In this document: positions 43,763 through 53,266 of the stretch, in pieces
Layout: each line of letters opens with the position of its first letter
How positions within the stretch are numbered: the first letter of the stretch is position 1
Source: Streptomyces sp. NBC_00569
Lineage (GTDB): Bacteria > Actinomycetota > Actinomycetes > Streptomycetales > Streptomycetaceae
Direction: 5' to 3'
Assembly (NCBI RefSeq): GCF_036345255.1
Contig: NZ_CP107783.1
Span: 9,851,001 to 9,915,000 of the forward strand
DNA length: 64,000 nt
The notes under the pieces: model-generated
The model's database searches: none
Told to the model about the DNA's origin: nothing
What the model saw: the letters and a program-made list of their open reading frames with translations, nothing else
Made by a program: the position numbers and the translations under genes

Positions 43763-45946
43763 GTGAAGCAGGTAGTTCAGAACTACAAGAGTGGCGAGCT
43801 GGCGCTGCTCGACGTGCCGGTGCCGGGGTGCAAGCCGGGCGGCGTGCTGGTCCGGAGCGCCTACTCGCTGATATCGACCGGGACCGAGCTCATGAAGGTG
43901 TCCGAGGCCGGCATGTCGATGGTGGGCAAGGCCCGTTCCCGGCCGGACCAGGTGGCCAAGGTCGTGCAGAGCGTGGCCACCAACGGGGTGCCCGCGACCT
44001 ACCGCAAGGTGATGGGCAAGCTGGACTCCTACACGCCGCTCGGCTACTCGCTGTGCGGGGTCGTCGAGGAGGTCGGTTCCGGCGTCGACGACGTGAAGGT
44101 CGGCGACCTCGTCGCCTGCGCCGGCAACGAGCACGCGTTGCACGCCGAGTTGAACTGGGTGCCGAAGAACCTGTACACCCCGGTGCCGGACGGCCTCGCG
44201 CCGCGCCACGCGGCCTTCGGCACCGTCGGATCGATCGCGATGCAGGGCGTCCGCCAGGGCGAGCCGCAGCTCGGCGAGGTGGCCCTGGTCATCGGCCTCG
44301 GACTGATCGGGCAGCTGGTGGTGCAGCTCCTCGCCGCCTCGGGAGTCCGCGTCATCGGGGTCGACCCCGACCCGGCACGCTGCGAGCTGGCCGAGCGTAC
44401 GGGCGCCGCGGCCTGTGGCGATCCCGCCTCCGCGGCCGTGGAAGCCGCCGTCGCCGAGCTCACCGGCGGTCACGGGGTGGACCAGGTGTACCTGGCCGCC
44501 GGCGGCGGCAGCAACCAACCCGTCGAGCTGGCCGCCCGGCTCTGCCGGGACCGCGGCCGGGTCGTCGACATCGGCAAGTGCCGCCTGGACCTGCCGTGGA
44601 ACGCGTACTACGAGAAAGAGCTCGACGTCCGGTTCTCCCGCAGTTACGGCCCCGGGCGCTACGACCCGGCGTACGAGCTGGAGGGACGTGACTACCCGAT
44701 CGGCTACGTGCGCTGGACCGAGCGCCGTAACCTGGCGTGCTTCCTTGATCTTGTCGCCCGCGGCAGCGTCGACGTGGAGCCTCTGGTTTCCCACATCGCC
44801 GACTTCGACGACGCCGTCGAGACATACCAGCGCCTCGAGAGCGGCGACCTGAAGGCCGTGGCCGTGCTGTTCCGCTACCCCGAGCACGCGGGGCAAGCAG
44901 TGGCGCCCTCGGTGGCCGTGCCCGCGGTGAAGCGCCCCGGCGGCACAGTGTCCACCCCGGCCCGGGCCGCCAAGACGCCGGTGCGCCTGGCGTTCGTCGG
45001 CGCGGGGAACTATGCGACGTCGATGCTGCTGCCGCATCTGGCACAGCGCGAGGGCGTCGAGTTGTCGACCGTCGTCACGACGACCGCGCTGTCCGGGGCC
45101 AACGCGCAGCGTAAGTTCGGCTTCGCCGAGGCGACCACCGATCTGGACGCCGTGCTCGGCGACAAATCCATCGACGCGGTGTTCGTGGTCACCCGGCACA
45201 GCTCGCACGCCGAACTGACCCGAAGGGCACTGCTTGCCGGCAAGACCGTCTTCGTGGAGAAGCCCCTGGCCCTCACCGAGGACGAACTGGCCGGCGTACT
45301 CACGGCGGTGGAGGAGTCCGGCAACGACCGGCTGCAGGTGGGCTTCAACCGCCGGTTCGCGCCGCTGCTGCAGGAGGCCAGGGAGCGATTCGGCGCCCGG
45401 ACCGGTCCGGCGAACCTGCGCTACCTGGTCAACGCGGGCCGGCTGCAGCACGGCAGCTGGTACCTCCAGCAAGGCACCGAGGGCTCGCGGTTCGTCGGCG
45501 AGGGCGGGCACTTCATCGACACGGCGAGCTGGCTGCTCGGGGCCGACCCCGTTTCGGTGTACTCGGTCGCCACGTCCGGCAACGAGGACCTGCAGATCGT
45601 GCTGCGCTACCCGGACGGGTCCACCGCTACCATCAGCTACGTCACCACCGGCGCGCCCAGCTTCCCCAAGGAGACGCTGGACCTTGTCGCGGACGGCAAG
45701 GTACTGCGGCTCGACGACTTCGTCCGGGCCTCGGTCTACGGCCGCAAGCGGTGGGTCAGTTCGCGGCTGCCCAAGGCCCGGGACAAGGGCCAGAACGCCG
45801 AACTGGCCGCGTTCGTCAAGGCCGTGCGGACCGGCGGGCCGATGCCGGTGCCGCTGGAGTCCCTCGTCGCCACCACGGCGGCCACCCTCGCCGTGCAGGC
45901 AGGCCTGGCCGGCGGTGCGCCGGTGACGTTGGCGAGCGCCCGATGA
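43763..45946 (+). CDS. bi-domain oxidoreductase: Zn-type alcohol dehydrogenase fused to Gfo/Idh/MocA
   Basis: A 727-residue fusion. Residues 1-375 are a medium-chain dehydrogenase (STGTELMKVSEAGM, YSLCGVVEEVGSGVDDV, cofactor loop VALVIGLGLIGQLVVQLLAA). Residues about 410-727 are a Gfo/Idh/MocA enzyme (VRLAFVGAGNYATSMLLPHL, the segment GKTVFVEKPLALTEDELAGV with the catalytic lysine, and GGHFIDTASWLLG). Fusions of this kind recur beside heparinase II/III genes in polysaccharide loci, as here. Their reaction is not settled. GTG 43763 was selected for GAGGAG 6 nt upstream. The frame overlaps the next gene (ATGA). Confidence 0.88.
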   Translation: MKQVVQNYKSGELALLDVPVPGCKPGGVLVRSAYSLISTGTELMKVSEAGMSMVGKARSRPDQVAKVVQSVATNGVPATYRKVMGKLDSYTPLGYSLCGVVEEVGSGVDDVKVGDLVACAGNEHALHAELNWVPKNLYTPVPDGLAPRHAAFGTVGSIAMQGVRQGEPQLGEVALVIGLGLIGQLVVQLLAASGVRVIGVDPDPARCELAERTGAAACGDPASAAVEAAVAELTGGHGVDQVYLAAGGGSNQPVELAARLCRDRGRVVDIGKCRLDLPWNAYYEKELDVRFSRSYGPGRYDPAYELEGRDYPIGYVRWTERRNLACFLDLVARGSVDVEPLVSHIADFDDAVETYQRLESGDLKAVAVLFRYPEHAGQAVAPSVAVPAVKRPGGTVSTPARAAKTPVRLAFVGAGNYATSMLLPHLAQREGVELSTVVTTTALSGANAQRKFGFAEATTDLDAVLGDKSIDAVFVVTRHSSHAELTRRALLAGKTVFVEKPLALTEDELAGVLTAVEESGNDRLQVGFNRRFAPLLQEARERFGARTGPANLRYLVNAGRLQHGSWYLQQGTEGSRFVGEGGHFIDTASWLLGADPVSVYSVATSGNEDLQIVLRYPDGSTATISYVTTGAPSFPKETLDLVADGKVLRLDDFVRASVYGRKRWVSSRLPKARDKGQNAELAAFVKAVRTGGPMPVPLESLVATTAATLAVQAGLAGGAPVTLASAR

Positions 45947-47919
45947 CCATGAGCGCGGGCTGGTACCTGCGGCGGCTGTCCCGGATGGGACCGCGGGAGG
46001 TCGGCGGCCGGGCGGGCGACGCGGTGCGCAGACGGCGGTGGCGGTCGGCGCGGCCGCACTGCCCGAGCGTGACCGGCGCCCGGTTCACCGCGGTACTTCC
46101 CGCCGGGACGACCGCCGCCATACCTCCGGACGCCGCGAAGCGTCTCATCACCGAAGCGGACCGGCTGATGTACGGGCACGCCGAGTTCTTCGGGGTGGTC
46201 CGCGACGACCTGACCGACCCGGACTGGTGGAGCGACCCCAAGACAGGGCGCCGTGCCCCGTGGGGCTACGCCTTCGACGTGCCGTACCGCAACGAGGACG
46301 CGGTCGGGGACATCAAGCAGATCTGGGAACTGTCCCGGCATCAGTACCTCACGGTGCTCGCAGCCGCGTACGCGATCACCGGGGACGAGCGGTACGCCGA
46401 GCGAGTGGCCGAGCACCTGCGGTCGTGGTGGACGGCCAACCCACCGCTGCGCGGCGTGCACTGGATCAGCGGCATCGAGCTGGGCATCCGGCTGCTGTCC
46501 TGGGTGTGGATCCGCCGGCTGCTCGACGGCTGGCCGGGCGCGGCCGGCCTGTTCGAGGACAACCCGGTGGCGCAGAACCAGATCTGGCACCACCAGCGCT
46601 GGCTGGCCGCCTTCCCCAGCCGGGGGTCTTCGGCGAACAACCACGTCATCGCCGAGGCCGCCGGGCAGTTCGCCGCGGCCTGCGCGTTCGGATGGTTCCC
46701 CTCCTCGGCGCGTTGGCGAACCGACGCGCTGCGGTCGTTGGAGCGGCACCTGCGCAGCAACACCTTCACTTCCGGCCTCAACCGCGAGCTGGCCACCGAG
46801 TATCACGGCCTCGTGCTGGAGCTCGGCCTGGCCGCGGTGGCCGAGGCGGACGCCACCGGTGTGCCGGTCCCCGCGTCCGTCCGGCTCGTGCTGCTGCGGA
46901 TGACCGACGCGCTCGCGGCCATCGTGGACAGCCGGCTGCGGCCGCCGCGCCAGGGAGACGCGGACGACGGTCACGGTCTGGTCGTGGACGGCCCGGGCAC
47001 CGACCGCTGGGCCTCGCTCCTTGCCACCGGGGACGCCGTGTTCGGCCGGCTCGACTGGTGGCCGGCAGTGACCGGCACCGACGTGCGCACGCCACTGCTG
47101 GCCGCGCTCATCCGGCCCTACCCGAACCATGGAACGGCACCGGCCGTGTCCCGACCGGCCACCCGACCGGCCCACTTCGCCGACGCGGGCATGACCATCC
47201 TGCGCGGTCCGGAAGAGATCTGGTGCCGCTGCGACGGGGGTCCGCACGGCTTCCTGTCCATCGCCGCGCATGCCCACGCGGACGCACTGTCCGTGGAGGT
47301 CCGGCACGACGGTGTCGACGTGCTCGCCGACCCGGGGACGTTCTGCTATCACGGACAGCCCGAGTGGAGGCAGTACTTCCGGTCGACCCTCGGCCACAAC
47401 ACCCTGCAGCTGGACGGCGGTGACCAGTCCGTCTCCGGCGGCCCGTTCCTGTGGACCCGGCACGCCCGCAGCCGTGTCCTGGCCACGGACACCTCCGACG
47501 CCTCCGGAACGGGAGTGGTCCGCTGGAGTGCCGAGCACGACGGCTACCAGCGCTCCGTACACCGTCGCCGGGTCGAACTGACCGCCGAGAGCCGGGAACT
47601 GCGGGTGGTCGACGAGGTGGGCGGCCCGGGCGGGGACGTGCGCCTGGCGTTCCACCTCGGTCCGGCCATCGCCGCGGACCTGGTGGGCAACCGGGCAGTG
47701 CTCACCTGGATCAGGGACGGGGAGGCACGCTCCGCGGTGCTCGAGCTGCCCGGGCAACTGTCCTGGCAGGCACATCGAGGCGAGAGCGATCCGCCGCTCG
47801 GCTGGTACTCCGCCGGATTCGGGCGCAAGGAACCCACGACCACTCTGGTCGGCACCGGCTTCGCCGACGGCACCGCGCTGTCGGGGGAGTTCACCACCGT
47901 GCTCAGGTTCCACGGTTAG
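45943..47919 (+). CDS. heparinase II/III-family (alginate-lyase-like) protein
   Basis: A 658-residue protein with an N-terminal alpha/alpha-toroid (about residues 75-340; WALSRHQY-like VGDIKQIWELSRHQYLTVLA, and SSANNHVIAEAAGQFAAACA with the conserved Asn-Asn-His) and a C-terminal beta-sandwich (about 380-640; FLSIAAHAHADALSVEVRHD, LADPGTFCYHG, RSTLGHNTLQLDG). This is the layout of PL12/15/17-type uronate lyases. No signal peptide is seen, so it may act in the cytoplasm or by unknown export. ATG 45943 overlaps the previous stop (ATGA). In EPS loci it may edit or clear uronate polymer. Confidence 0.88.
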   Translation: MTMSAGWYLRRLSRMGPREVGGRAGDAVRRRRWRSARPHCPSVTGARFTAVLPAGTTAAIPPDAAKRLITEADRLMYGHAEFFGVVRDDLTDPDWWSDPKTGRRAPWGYAFDVPYRNEDAVGDIKQIWELSRHQYLTVLAAAYAITGDERYAERVAEHLRSWWTANPPLRGVHWISGIELGIRLLSWVWIRRLLDGWPGAAGLFEDNPVAQNQIWHHQRWLAAFPSRGSSANNHVIAEAAGQFAAACAFGWFPSSARWRTDALRSLERHLRSNTFTSGLNRELATEYHGLVLELGLAAVAEADATGVPVPASVRLVLLRMTDALAAIVDSRLRPPRQGDADDGHGLVVDGPGTDRWASLLATGDAVFGRLDWWPAVTGTDVRTPLLAALIRPYPNHGTAPAVSRPATRPAHFADAGMTILRGPEEIWCRCDGGPHGFLSIAAHAHADALSVEVRHDGVDVLADPGTFCYHGQPEWRQYFRSTLGHNTLQLDGGDQSVSGGPFLWTRHARSRVLATDTSDASGTGVVRWSAEHDGYQRSVHRRRVELTAESRELRVVDEVGGPGGDVRLAFHLGPAIAADLVGNRAVLTWIRDGEARSAVLELPGQLSWQAHRGESDPPLGWYSAGFGRKEPTTTLVGTGFADGTALSGEFTTVLRFHG

Positions 47920-47927
47920 GGGGGCGC

Positions 47928-49469
47928 GTGGGGAACAAGAGGCGGCACAGGGCGTTGGCGGTGGCACCGCTGGCGCTGGCCCTGCTGGTGGCGACCGGCT
48001 GTGAGAGCACGCCGGGAGCCAAGACGGAGCCGAAGGCCGCGACACCCACGTCCGCCGCGTCGGCGGTGCGAGCCGTGGCCAAGGTGTGCGCCAAGCCCAC
48101 GGCCGGGCCGGCGAAGGCGCCGGAGGGTGCGGTGACGGTCGACCCCGCGGTGGTCGGCGACCTGGCGGCCAAGACCAAGAGCAGCCCCCCGCACACCACG
48201 TTCTGGCTGCGACCGGGCAAGCACAGGCTCGACCCGGACCGCTACGCCCAGGTCGTTCCCAAGGAGGGGGACCGCTACCTCGGTGCGCCGGGCGCGGTGC
48301 TCGACGGCGGGAAGAAGAACCAGTACGCGTTCGCGGGTCCCGCCCGCGACGTCACCATCCGCTACCTGACCGTGCAGCGTTTCGTGGCGCCGCCCGACGA
48401 GGGCGTGGTCAACCACGACTCGGCCGACGGGTGGGTGATCGAGCACGCGACGATCCAGGACAACTCCGGTGCCGGGCTGATGGCCGGTGCCCGTCAGCAG
48501 GTCCGCGCCAGCTGCCTGCGCGACAACGGCCAGTACGGCATGAACGCGTACAAGGCCAAAGGCCCGCTGAGCGGCCTGGTCGTCGAGGGCAACGAGATCA
48601 CCGGCAACAACACCGGCGACTGGGAGCGGCGGCGAGAGGGCTGCGGCTGCACCGGAGGCATCAAGTTCTGGGCCGTCAACGGCGCCGAGATTCGCGGCAA
48701 TTGGGTGCACGACAACCGCGGAACAGGATTGTGGGCGGACACCAACAACAACGACTTCCGTATCGAGAACAACGTGCTCGAGGACAACGACGGCGCCGCG
48801 CTGATCTACGAGACCAGCTACAACGCGGTCATCCGGAACAACACGATCCGGCGGAACAACTGGGTCGAGGGCCGCAGGGAAGCCGACGGCGGCGACACCT
48901 TCCCGTACGCGACCGTCTACCTGTCGGAGTCGGGCGGCGAACCACGGATCAAAGCCCGCACCGACAAGATCGAGATCTACCGGAACGTGATGGAGAACAA
49001 CTGGTCCGGGATCACCCTGTGGGAAAACGCCGACCGGTTCTGCAACAGCCCGGCCAACACCTCGTCCGGTGACTGCACGCTGCTGGTCCCCGACACCGAC
49101 CGCTGCGCGAAACCGGCGATCGCCAAAGCACCGCTGTACGCCGACTGCCGGTGGAAGACCCAGCGGGTGGACATCCATGACAACCGCTTCGTGCTGGACA
49201 CGTCCGTCGTCAAGTGCACGGTGAAGTGCGACCGCATGGCGGTCCTCGCCAACTACGGCACCTATCCGGACTGGTCGCCCTACAAGGGCGAGGGGGTGGC
49301 TGAGGCGATCACCCGCAAGCAGCACAACCGCTGGCACGACAACGTCTACCTCGGACCATGGAAGTTCGTCGCCCACGACCCGAGCCAGGTGCTCGACTTC
49401 GGGCAGTGGCAGAGCACGCCGAACCAGCAGGACGCGGGCAGCACACTCGACCTACGGGCCGGTGGTTGA
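47928..49469 (+). CDS. right-handed beta-helix lipoprotein
   Basis: A 513-residue exported protein. A basic start and hydrophobic segment LAVAPLALALLVATGCES end in a lipobox cysteine, predicting a lipid-anchored protein on the outer face of the membrane. The mature protein has a Thr/Ala-rich spacer and a parallel beta-helix with many Asn/Asp-rich turns (WVIEHATIQDNSGAGLMAG, LVVEGNEITGNNTGDW, DFRIENNVLEDNDGAALIYE, AVIRNNTIRRNNW). Such folds include polysaccharide lyases and mannuronan C5-epimerases. No definite active site was identified. GTG 47928 has GGGGGG upstream. Confidence 0.82.
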   Translation: MGNKRRHRALAVAPLALALLVATGCESTPGAKTEPKAATPTSAASAVRAVAKVCAKPTAGPAKAPEGAVTVDPAVVGDLAAKTKSSPPHTTFWLRPGKHRLDPDRYAQVVPKEGDRYLGAPGAVLDGGKKNQYAFAGPARDVTIRYLTVQRFVAPPDEGVVNHDSADGWVIEHATIQDNSGAGLMAGARQQVRASCLRDNGQYGMNAYKAKGPLSGLVVEGNEITGNNTGDWERRREGCGCTGGIKFWAVNGAEIRGNWVHDNRGTGLWADTNNNDFRIENNVLEDNDGAALIYETSYNAVIRNNTIRRNNWVEGRREADGGDTFPYATVYLSESGGEPRIKARTDKIEIYRNVMENNWSGITLWENADRFCNSPANTSSGDCTLLVPDTDRCAKPAIAKAPLYADCRWKTQRVDIHDNRFVLDTSVVKCTVKCDRMAVLANYGTYPDWSPYKGEGVAEAITRKQHNRWHDNVYLGPWKFVAHDPSQVLDFGQWQSTPNQQDAGSTLDLRAGG

Positions 49470-49470
49470 G

Positions 49471-50775
49471 ATGGGCCGACAACTGCGGCGCACTGGGCTC
49501 CCAGGCGGACCGGACGCGGCGGGAACGCAGCCCGGCGCCGAACCGCGACCCGCCCGCACACCGAAGATCGCCGGGATCGTCTGGGGGCTGCTGATCCTCA
49601 ACACGCTCGGCTCCACCGGAGCGGAGACCGTCATCCCGCTGCCCCGCTCCCTCATCCAGATGGTCACCATGGGCGCGCTGGTCGCCGCGTTCGCGCTGGC
49701 GCTCGCCGTCAATCTCCGGCTGCGCATCCGAGCCGGCGCCTACCTGTTCCTGCTCACCCTGCTGCTGGTGGCGAGCGTGATCTCCAGCGCGCACCTGGAG
49801 TCCGGGTTCGGGGCGCTGTTCCGCTGCGCCCGACTGGCTCTCTTCGTCAGCACGCTGTGGCTGCTCAGTCGCTGGTGGGACGGCAGCCTGACGTTCGTCC
49901 GGCACCACATCCGGATGTACTTCGCGGTGCTCGCGTCGGTGGCCGCAGGCCTGGTCATCTCACCGGGCGCGGCCCTGCCCGACCTCTACGGAGGACGCCT
50001 CGTCGGCGCGTTGTGGCCGCTCACCCCGCCCCAGATCGGACAGTACGCAGCCGTGATCATCGGGCTCACCGCGCTGCTCGTACTGGGCCGCCGGACCGAC
50101 AGGACCAGCGCGGCGGTCGTCATCGTGCCGTCCCTCGTCCTGCTCGCGCTGACCCATACCCGCACGGCCACCCTCGGCCTGTTCGTCGGGCTGGCGCTGG
50201 CGATCGGCTCGCTCATCCTGACCAGCGCCGCAGCCCGGCGGTTCTTCACCTGGGCGGTGCTGTGCGCCGTGGTGGCCGCGGTCGGGTTCGCCTCCGCACT
50301 CCAGACCTGGTTCCTGCGCGGACAGAGCCAGGAGAACTTCTCCAGCCTCACCGGTCGGGCCAAGGTCTGGGACGCCCTGCTGGCCGCGCCCCGCACGACC
50401 GGGGAGAAGGCGTTCGGCGTGGGCCTGGGCGACAAGTCGTTCGGCGGGCTGCCGATCGACAACAGCTGGCTGGCCGTTTACAACGAGCAGGGCCTGATCG
50501 GAGTCGCCGTGGTGGCGGCGATCATCATCGTGCTGGGCGGCGTCGCGTTGCTGCGGCCACCGTCCCTGCAGAGGGCCTGCGCGATCTTCCTGATCAGCTA
50601 CTGCGCGATCGCGTCGTACACCGAGGCCGGGCTCGGCGACGCCTCGCCGTATCTGCTGCATCTGGCCCTGGCCGCCGCGCTGTTGGCGGCGCCTGCCGAG
50701 GCCGCTCCTCTCCCGACGCCCGAACCCGCTCGACGATCCGTCCCGCGATGGACCCGGAAATCGGAGGTGAGCTGA
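49471..50775 (+). CDS. Wzy-like O-antigen polymerase/ligase
   Basis: A 434-residue polytopic membrane protein with about ten hydrophobic segments and a larger outer loop (about residues 275-330: RGQSQENFSSLTGRAKVWDA followed by APRTTGEKAFGVG and IDNSWLAVYNEQGL). The TGR-x-x-xW and NSW-L pattern is that of the Wzy_C/O-antigen ligase family. It would polymerise repeat units at the outer face. ATG 49471 overlaps the preceding stop region (TGAGATG). GTG 49462 is an alternative. Confidence 0.82.
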   Translation: MGRQLRRTGLPGGPDAAGTQPGAEPRPARTPKIAGIVWGLLILNTLGSTGAETVIPLPRSLIQMVTMGALVAAFALALAVNLRLRIRAGAYLFLLTLLLVASVISSAHLESGFGALFRCARLALFVSTLWLLSRWWDGSLTFVRHHIRMYFAVLASVAAGLVISPGAALPDLYGGRLVGALWPLTPPQIGQYAAVIIGLTALLVLGRRTDRTSAAVVIVPSLVLLALTHTRTATLGLFVGLALAIGSLILTSAAARRFFTWAVLCAVVAAVGFASALQTWFLRGQSQENFSSLTGRAKVWDALLAAPRTTGEKAFGVGLGDKSFGGLPIDNSWLAVYNEQGLIGVAVVAAIIIVLGGVALLRPPSLQRACAIFLISYCAIASYTEAGLGDASPYLLHLALAAALLAAPAEAAPLPTPEPARRSVPRWTRKSEVS

Positions 50776-50777
50776 GC

Positions 50778-52019
50778 ATGCACGTCCTCGTGGTGCACAA
50801 CCGCTACTCCTCGGCGCAGCCGAGCGGGGAGAACAAGGTCGTCGACCAGGAGGTCGAGCTGCTGCGCGCTGCCGGCCACCGGGTCGAGATGTTCGAGCGG
50901 CGCAGCGACGACATCGCCACTCGCTCTCTCGTCGCCAAGGCCGCGGTGCCGGTGCTCGTGCCGTGGAACCCGGCGGTCCGCACAGAACTCGCCGCCCGGC
51001 TCCGCACCGAGCGGCCGGACATCGTCCACGTCCACAACGTCTTCCCGCTCCTGTCGCCCGCGGTCCTCGCCGCCTGCGCCGACGCCGGGGTGCCCGCCGT
51101 CGCCACCCTGCACAACTACACCCAGATCTGCCCGCCCGGAACGCTGCAGCGCGACGGCCGACCGTGCACCGAGTGCGTCGGGTCGACGCCGCTGCCCTCC
51201 GTCCGGCACGGCTGCTACCGCAACTCCCGCCTCGCGACGGTGCCGCTCGCGGTCAGCCTGTCGGTCAACCGGCGGCGGTGGTGGTCCGGCGTGGAGCGCT
51301 TCTTCTGCATCTCCGCGGCGCAGCGCGACGTCCTGGTGAGGGCCGGCATGCCGCCCGAGCGCCTCGCGGTCAAGCACAACTTCGTGCCGGACCCGGGCAC
51401 TTGCCGAGAAGGCACCGGCGAGCATCTGCTCTACCTCGGACGGCTCGCGGAGGCCAAGGGCGTACGGCTGCTCATGGCCGCATGGGACGAGATCACGGCG
51501 AACGGCGGTGTGGGCATACCGCTCGTCATCGCCGGCACGGGACCGCTGGAGCGAGAGGTGAGCGCCTGGGCGGCGGGCCGGGACGACGTGCGCTACGTCG
51601 GCCTGCTGGACCTGGCGGAGTGCCGGAAGGCCATTGCGCGCTCGGTGGCCGTGGTGGCTCCCTCGACGTGGCTGGAGGCGTTCGGCCTGGTGGTCGTGGA
51701 GGCGATGGCGGCCGGGGTACCGACCGTCGCGGCCGGTCACGGCGCCTTCGTCGAACTCGTCGAGGACGGCGTGACCGGGCTGCTGCACCAGCCGGGCGAG
51801 CCCGCCTCGCTCGCGTCCTGCCTACGCCGGATCGCGGGCGAGCCGGACCGGAACCAGGAGATGGGCCAAGCGGCCCGGCTCCGTTACGAACAGGGCTTCA
51901 GCCCGGCCGTCGGGCTGAAGCGCCTGGTGGAGGAGTACCGCACCGCGATCGCGGGTCGGTCAGCACAGACTCGCACCGGGGACACCCGCGCGAGCAGGGG
52001 GGATGGGGACAGCAAATGA
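50778..52019 (+). CDS. glycosyltransferase family 4 (second)
   Basis: A 413-residue GT-B enzyme. MHVLVVHNRYSSAQPSGENK, RPDIVHVHNVFPLLSPAVLA and ATLHNYTQICPPGTLQRDGR with the cysteine pair CTECVG are typical of the capsular GT4 group. The donor site has LLYLGRLAEAKGVRLLMAAW, APSTWLEAFGLVVVEAMAAG and ELVEDGVTGLLHQPGEPASL. ATG 50778 lies 2 bp after the polymerase stop. It adds a further sugar to the lipid-linked repeat. Confidence 0.88.
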   Translation: MHVLVVHNRYSSAQPSGENKVVDQEVELLRAAGHRVEMFERRSDDIATRSLVAKAAVPVLVPWNPAVRTELAARLRTERPDIVHVHNVFPLLSPAVLAACADAGVPAVATLHNYTQICPPGTLQRDGRPCTECVGSTPLPSVRHGCYRNSRLATVPLAVSLSVNRRRWWSGVERFFCISAAQRDVLVRAGMPPERLAVKHNFVPDPGTCREGTGEHLLYLGRLAEAKGVRLLMAAWDEITANGGVGIPLVIAGTGPLEREVSAWAAGRDDVRYVGLLDLAECRKAIARSVAVVAPSTWLEAFGLVVVEAMAAGVPTVAAGHGAFVELVEDGVTGLLHQPGEPASLASCLRRIAGEPDRNQEMGQAARLRYEQGFSPAVGLKRLVEEYRTAIAGRSAQTRTGDTRASRGDGDSK

Positions 52020-53266
52020 CACGATGCCGACTCTGCGGCTCGAAGGCGATGGCGAGCGTCGTCGACCTTGGGGCGACGCCACCATGCGAGAGCTTTCTCG
52101 CCGCGGACCAACTGGACCAGCCGGAGCCGGCGTACCCGCTGCACCTGCGGGTCTGCACCGACTGCTGGCTCGCCCAGATACCTCCGCTGATCACTCCGGA
52201 GGACACGTTCAGCGAGTACGCGTACTTCTCCTCCTTCTCGACGTCCTGGGTGGAGCACGCGCGCACGTTCGTCGCCGACGCCGTACAGCGGGTGGGTCTC
52301 GGCCCCGACGCCTTCGTGGTCGAGGTCGCGAGCAACGACGGGTACCTGCTGAAGCACGTGGTGGACCGGGGTATCCGCTGCCTCGGCGTCGAGCCGTCGG
52401 TGAACGTCGGCGCCGCTGCCCGGGACGCGGGTGTACCCACGCTCACCGAGTTCCTGAGCCCGGACACCGGCTCGGCCGTCCGCGCCGAACACGGCCCGGC
52501 CGACCTGGTCGTGGCCAACAACGTGTACGCGCACATCCCCGACGTGGTCGGATTCACCCAGGGCCTGCGCGCCCTGGTCGCCGACGACGGCTGGGTCTCC
52601 ATCGAGGTGCAGCATCTGCTGACCCTGATCGAGGAGAACCAGTACGACACGATCTACCACGAGCACTTCCAGTACTACACGGTCGCCTCCGCGGTCCGGG
52701 CGCTGGCGAGCGGCGGACTCGCCCTCGTGGACGTCGAGTTGCTGCCCACACACGGCGGCTCCATCCGGCTGTGGGCCCGGCCCACCGAGGCGGCCGGCGA
52801 GCCGACGCAGCGGGTGGCCGACGTACTGGACCGGGAGAAGGCCGCCGGGCTGCAAGAGCTGTCCGGGTACACCGAGTTCTCCGCTCGGGTGGCCAAGGTG
52901 CGCCGGGACCTCCTCACGTTCCTCATCGAGGCGGCCGAGCGCGGCGAGACGGTCGTCGGCTACGGCGCCCCGGGCAAGGGCAACACGCTGCTCAACCACT
53001 GCGGCATCCGGCCCGACCTGCTCGCGTACACGGTCGACCGCAACCCCTACAAGCACGGCAGGTTCACCCCGGGCACCCGCATCCCGATCCTGGCGCCCGA
53101 GCAGATAGCCGCCGACAAACCGGACTACGTCCTCGTCCTCCCGTGGAACCTGCGGGCCGAGCTGGTCGAGCAGCTGTCCTTCGTCAACGACTGGGGCGGC
53201 CGACTGGTCTTCCCCATCCCGGAATTGAGCATTGTCGAGGTCGCGTCTCGAAAGGTCACAGCATGA
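52016..53266 (+). CDS. nucleotide-sugar C-methyltransferase (TylCIII/TcaB9-like)
   Basis: A 416-residue SAM-dependent methyltransferase with an N-terminal zinc-binding domain (CRLCGS and CTDCW), a central Rossmann domain (VVEVASNDGYLLKHVVDRGI, LVVANNVYAHIPDV), the conserved catalytic segment YDTIYHEHFQYYTVASAV and a C-terminal domain with VVGYGAPGKGNTLLNHCGI. This is the fold of enzymes that methylate carbon 3 of 4-keto-6-deoxy sugars. ATG 52016 overlaps the previous stop. It begins a run of nucleotide-sugar genes. Confidence 0.87.
   Translation: MTRCRLCGSKAMASVVDLGATPPCESFLAADQLDQPEPAYPLHLRVCTDCWLAQIPPLITPEDTFSEYAYFSSFSTSWVEHARTFVADAVQRVGLGPDAFVVEVASNDGYLLKHVVDRGIRCLGVEPSVNVGAAARDAGVPTLTEFLSPDTGSAVRAEHGPADLVVANNVYAHIPDVVGFTQGLRALVADDGWVSIEVQHLLTLIEENQYDTIYHEHFQYYTVASAVRALASGGLALVDVELLPTHGGSIRLWARPTEAAGEPTQRVADVLDREKAAGLQELSGYTEFSARVAKVRRDLLTFLIEAAERGETVVGYGAPGKGNTLLNHCGIRPDLLAYTVDRNPYKHGRFTPGTRIPILAPEQIAADKPDYVLVLPWNLRAELVEQLSFVNDWGGRLVFPIPELSIVEVASRKVTA

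Noticed and set aside
45736..48045. 769-residue minus-strand frame opposite the heparinase gene
   Set aside because: Antisense shadow; no ribosome binding site or recognisable domain.
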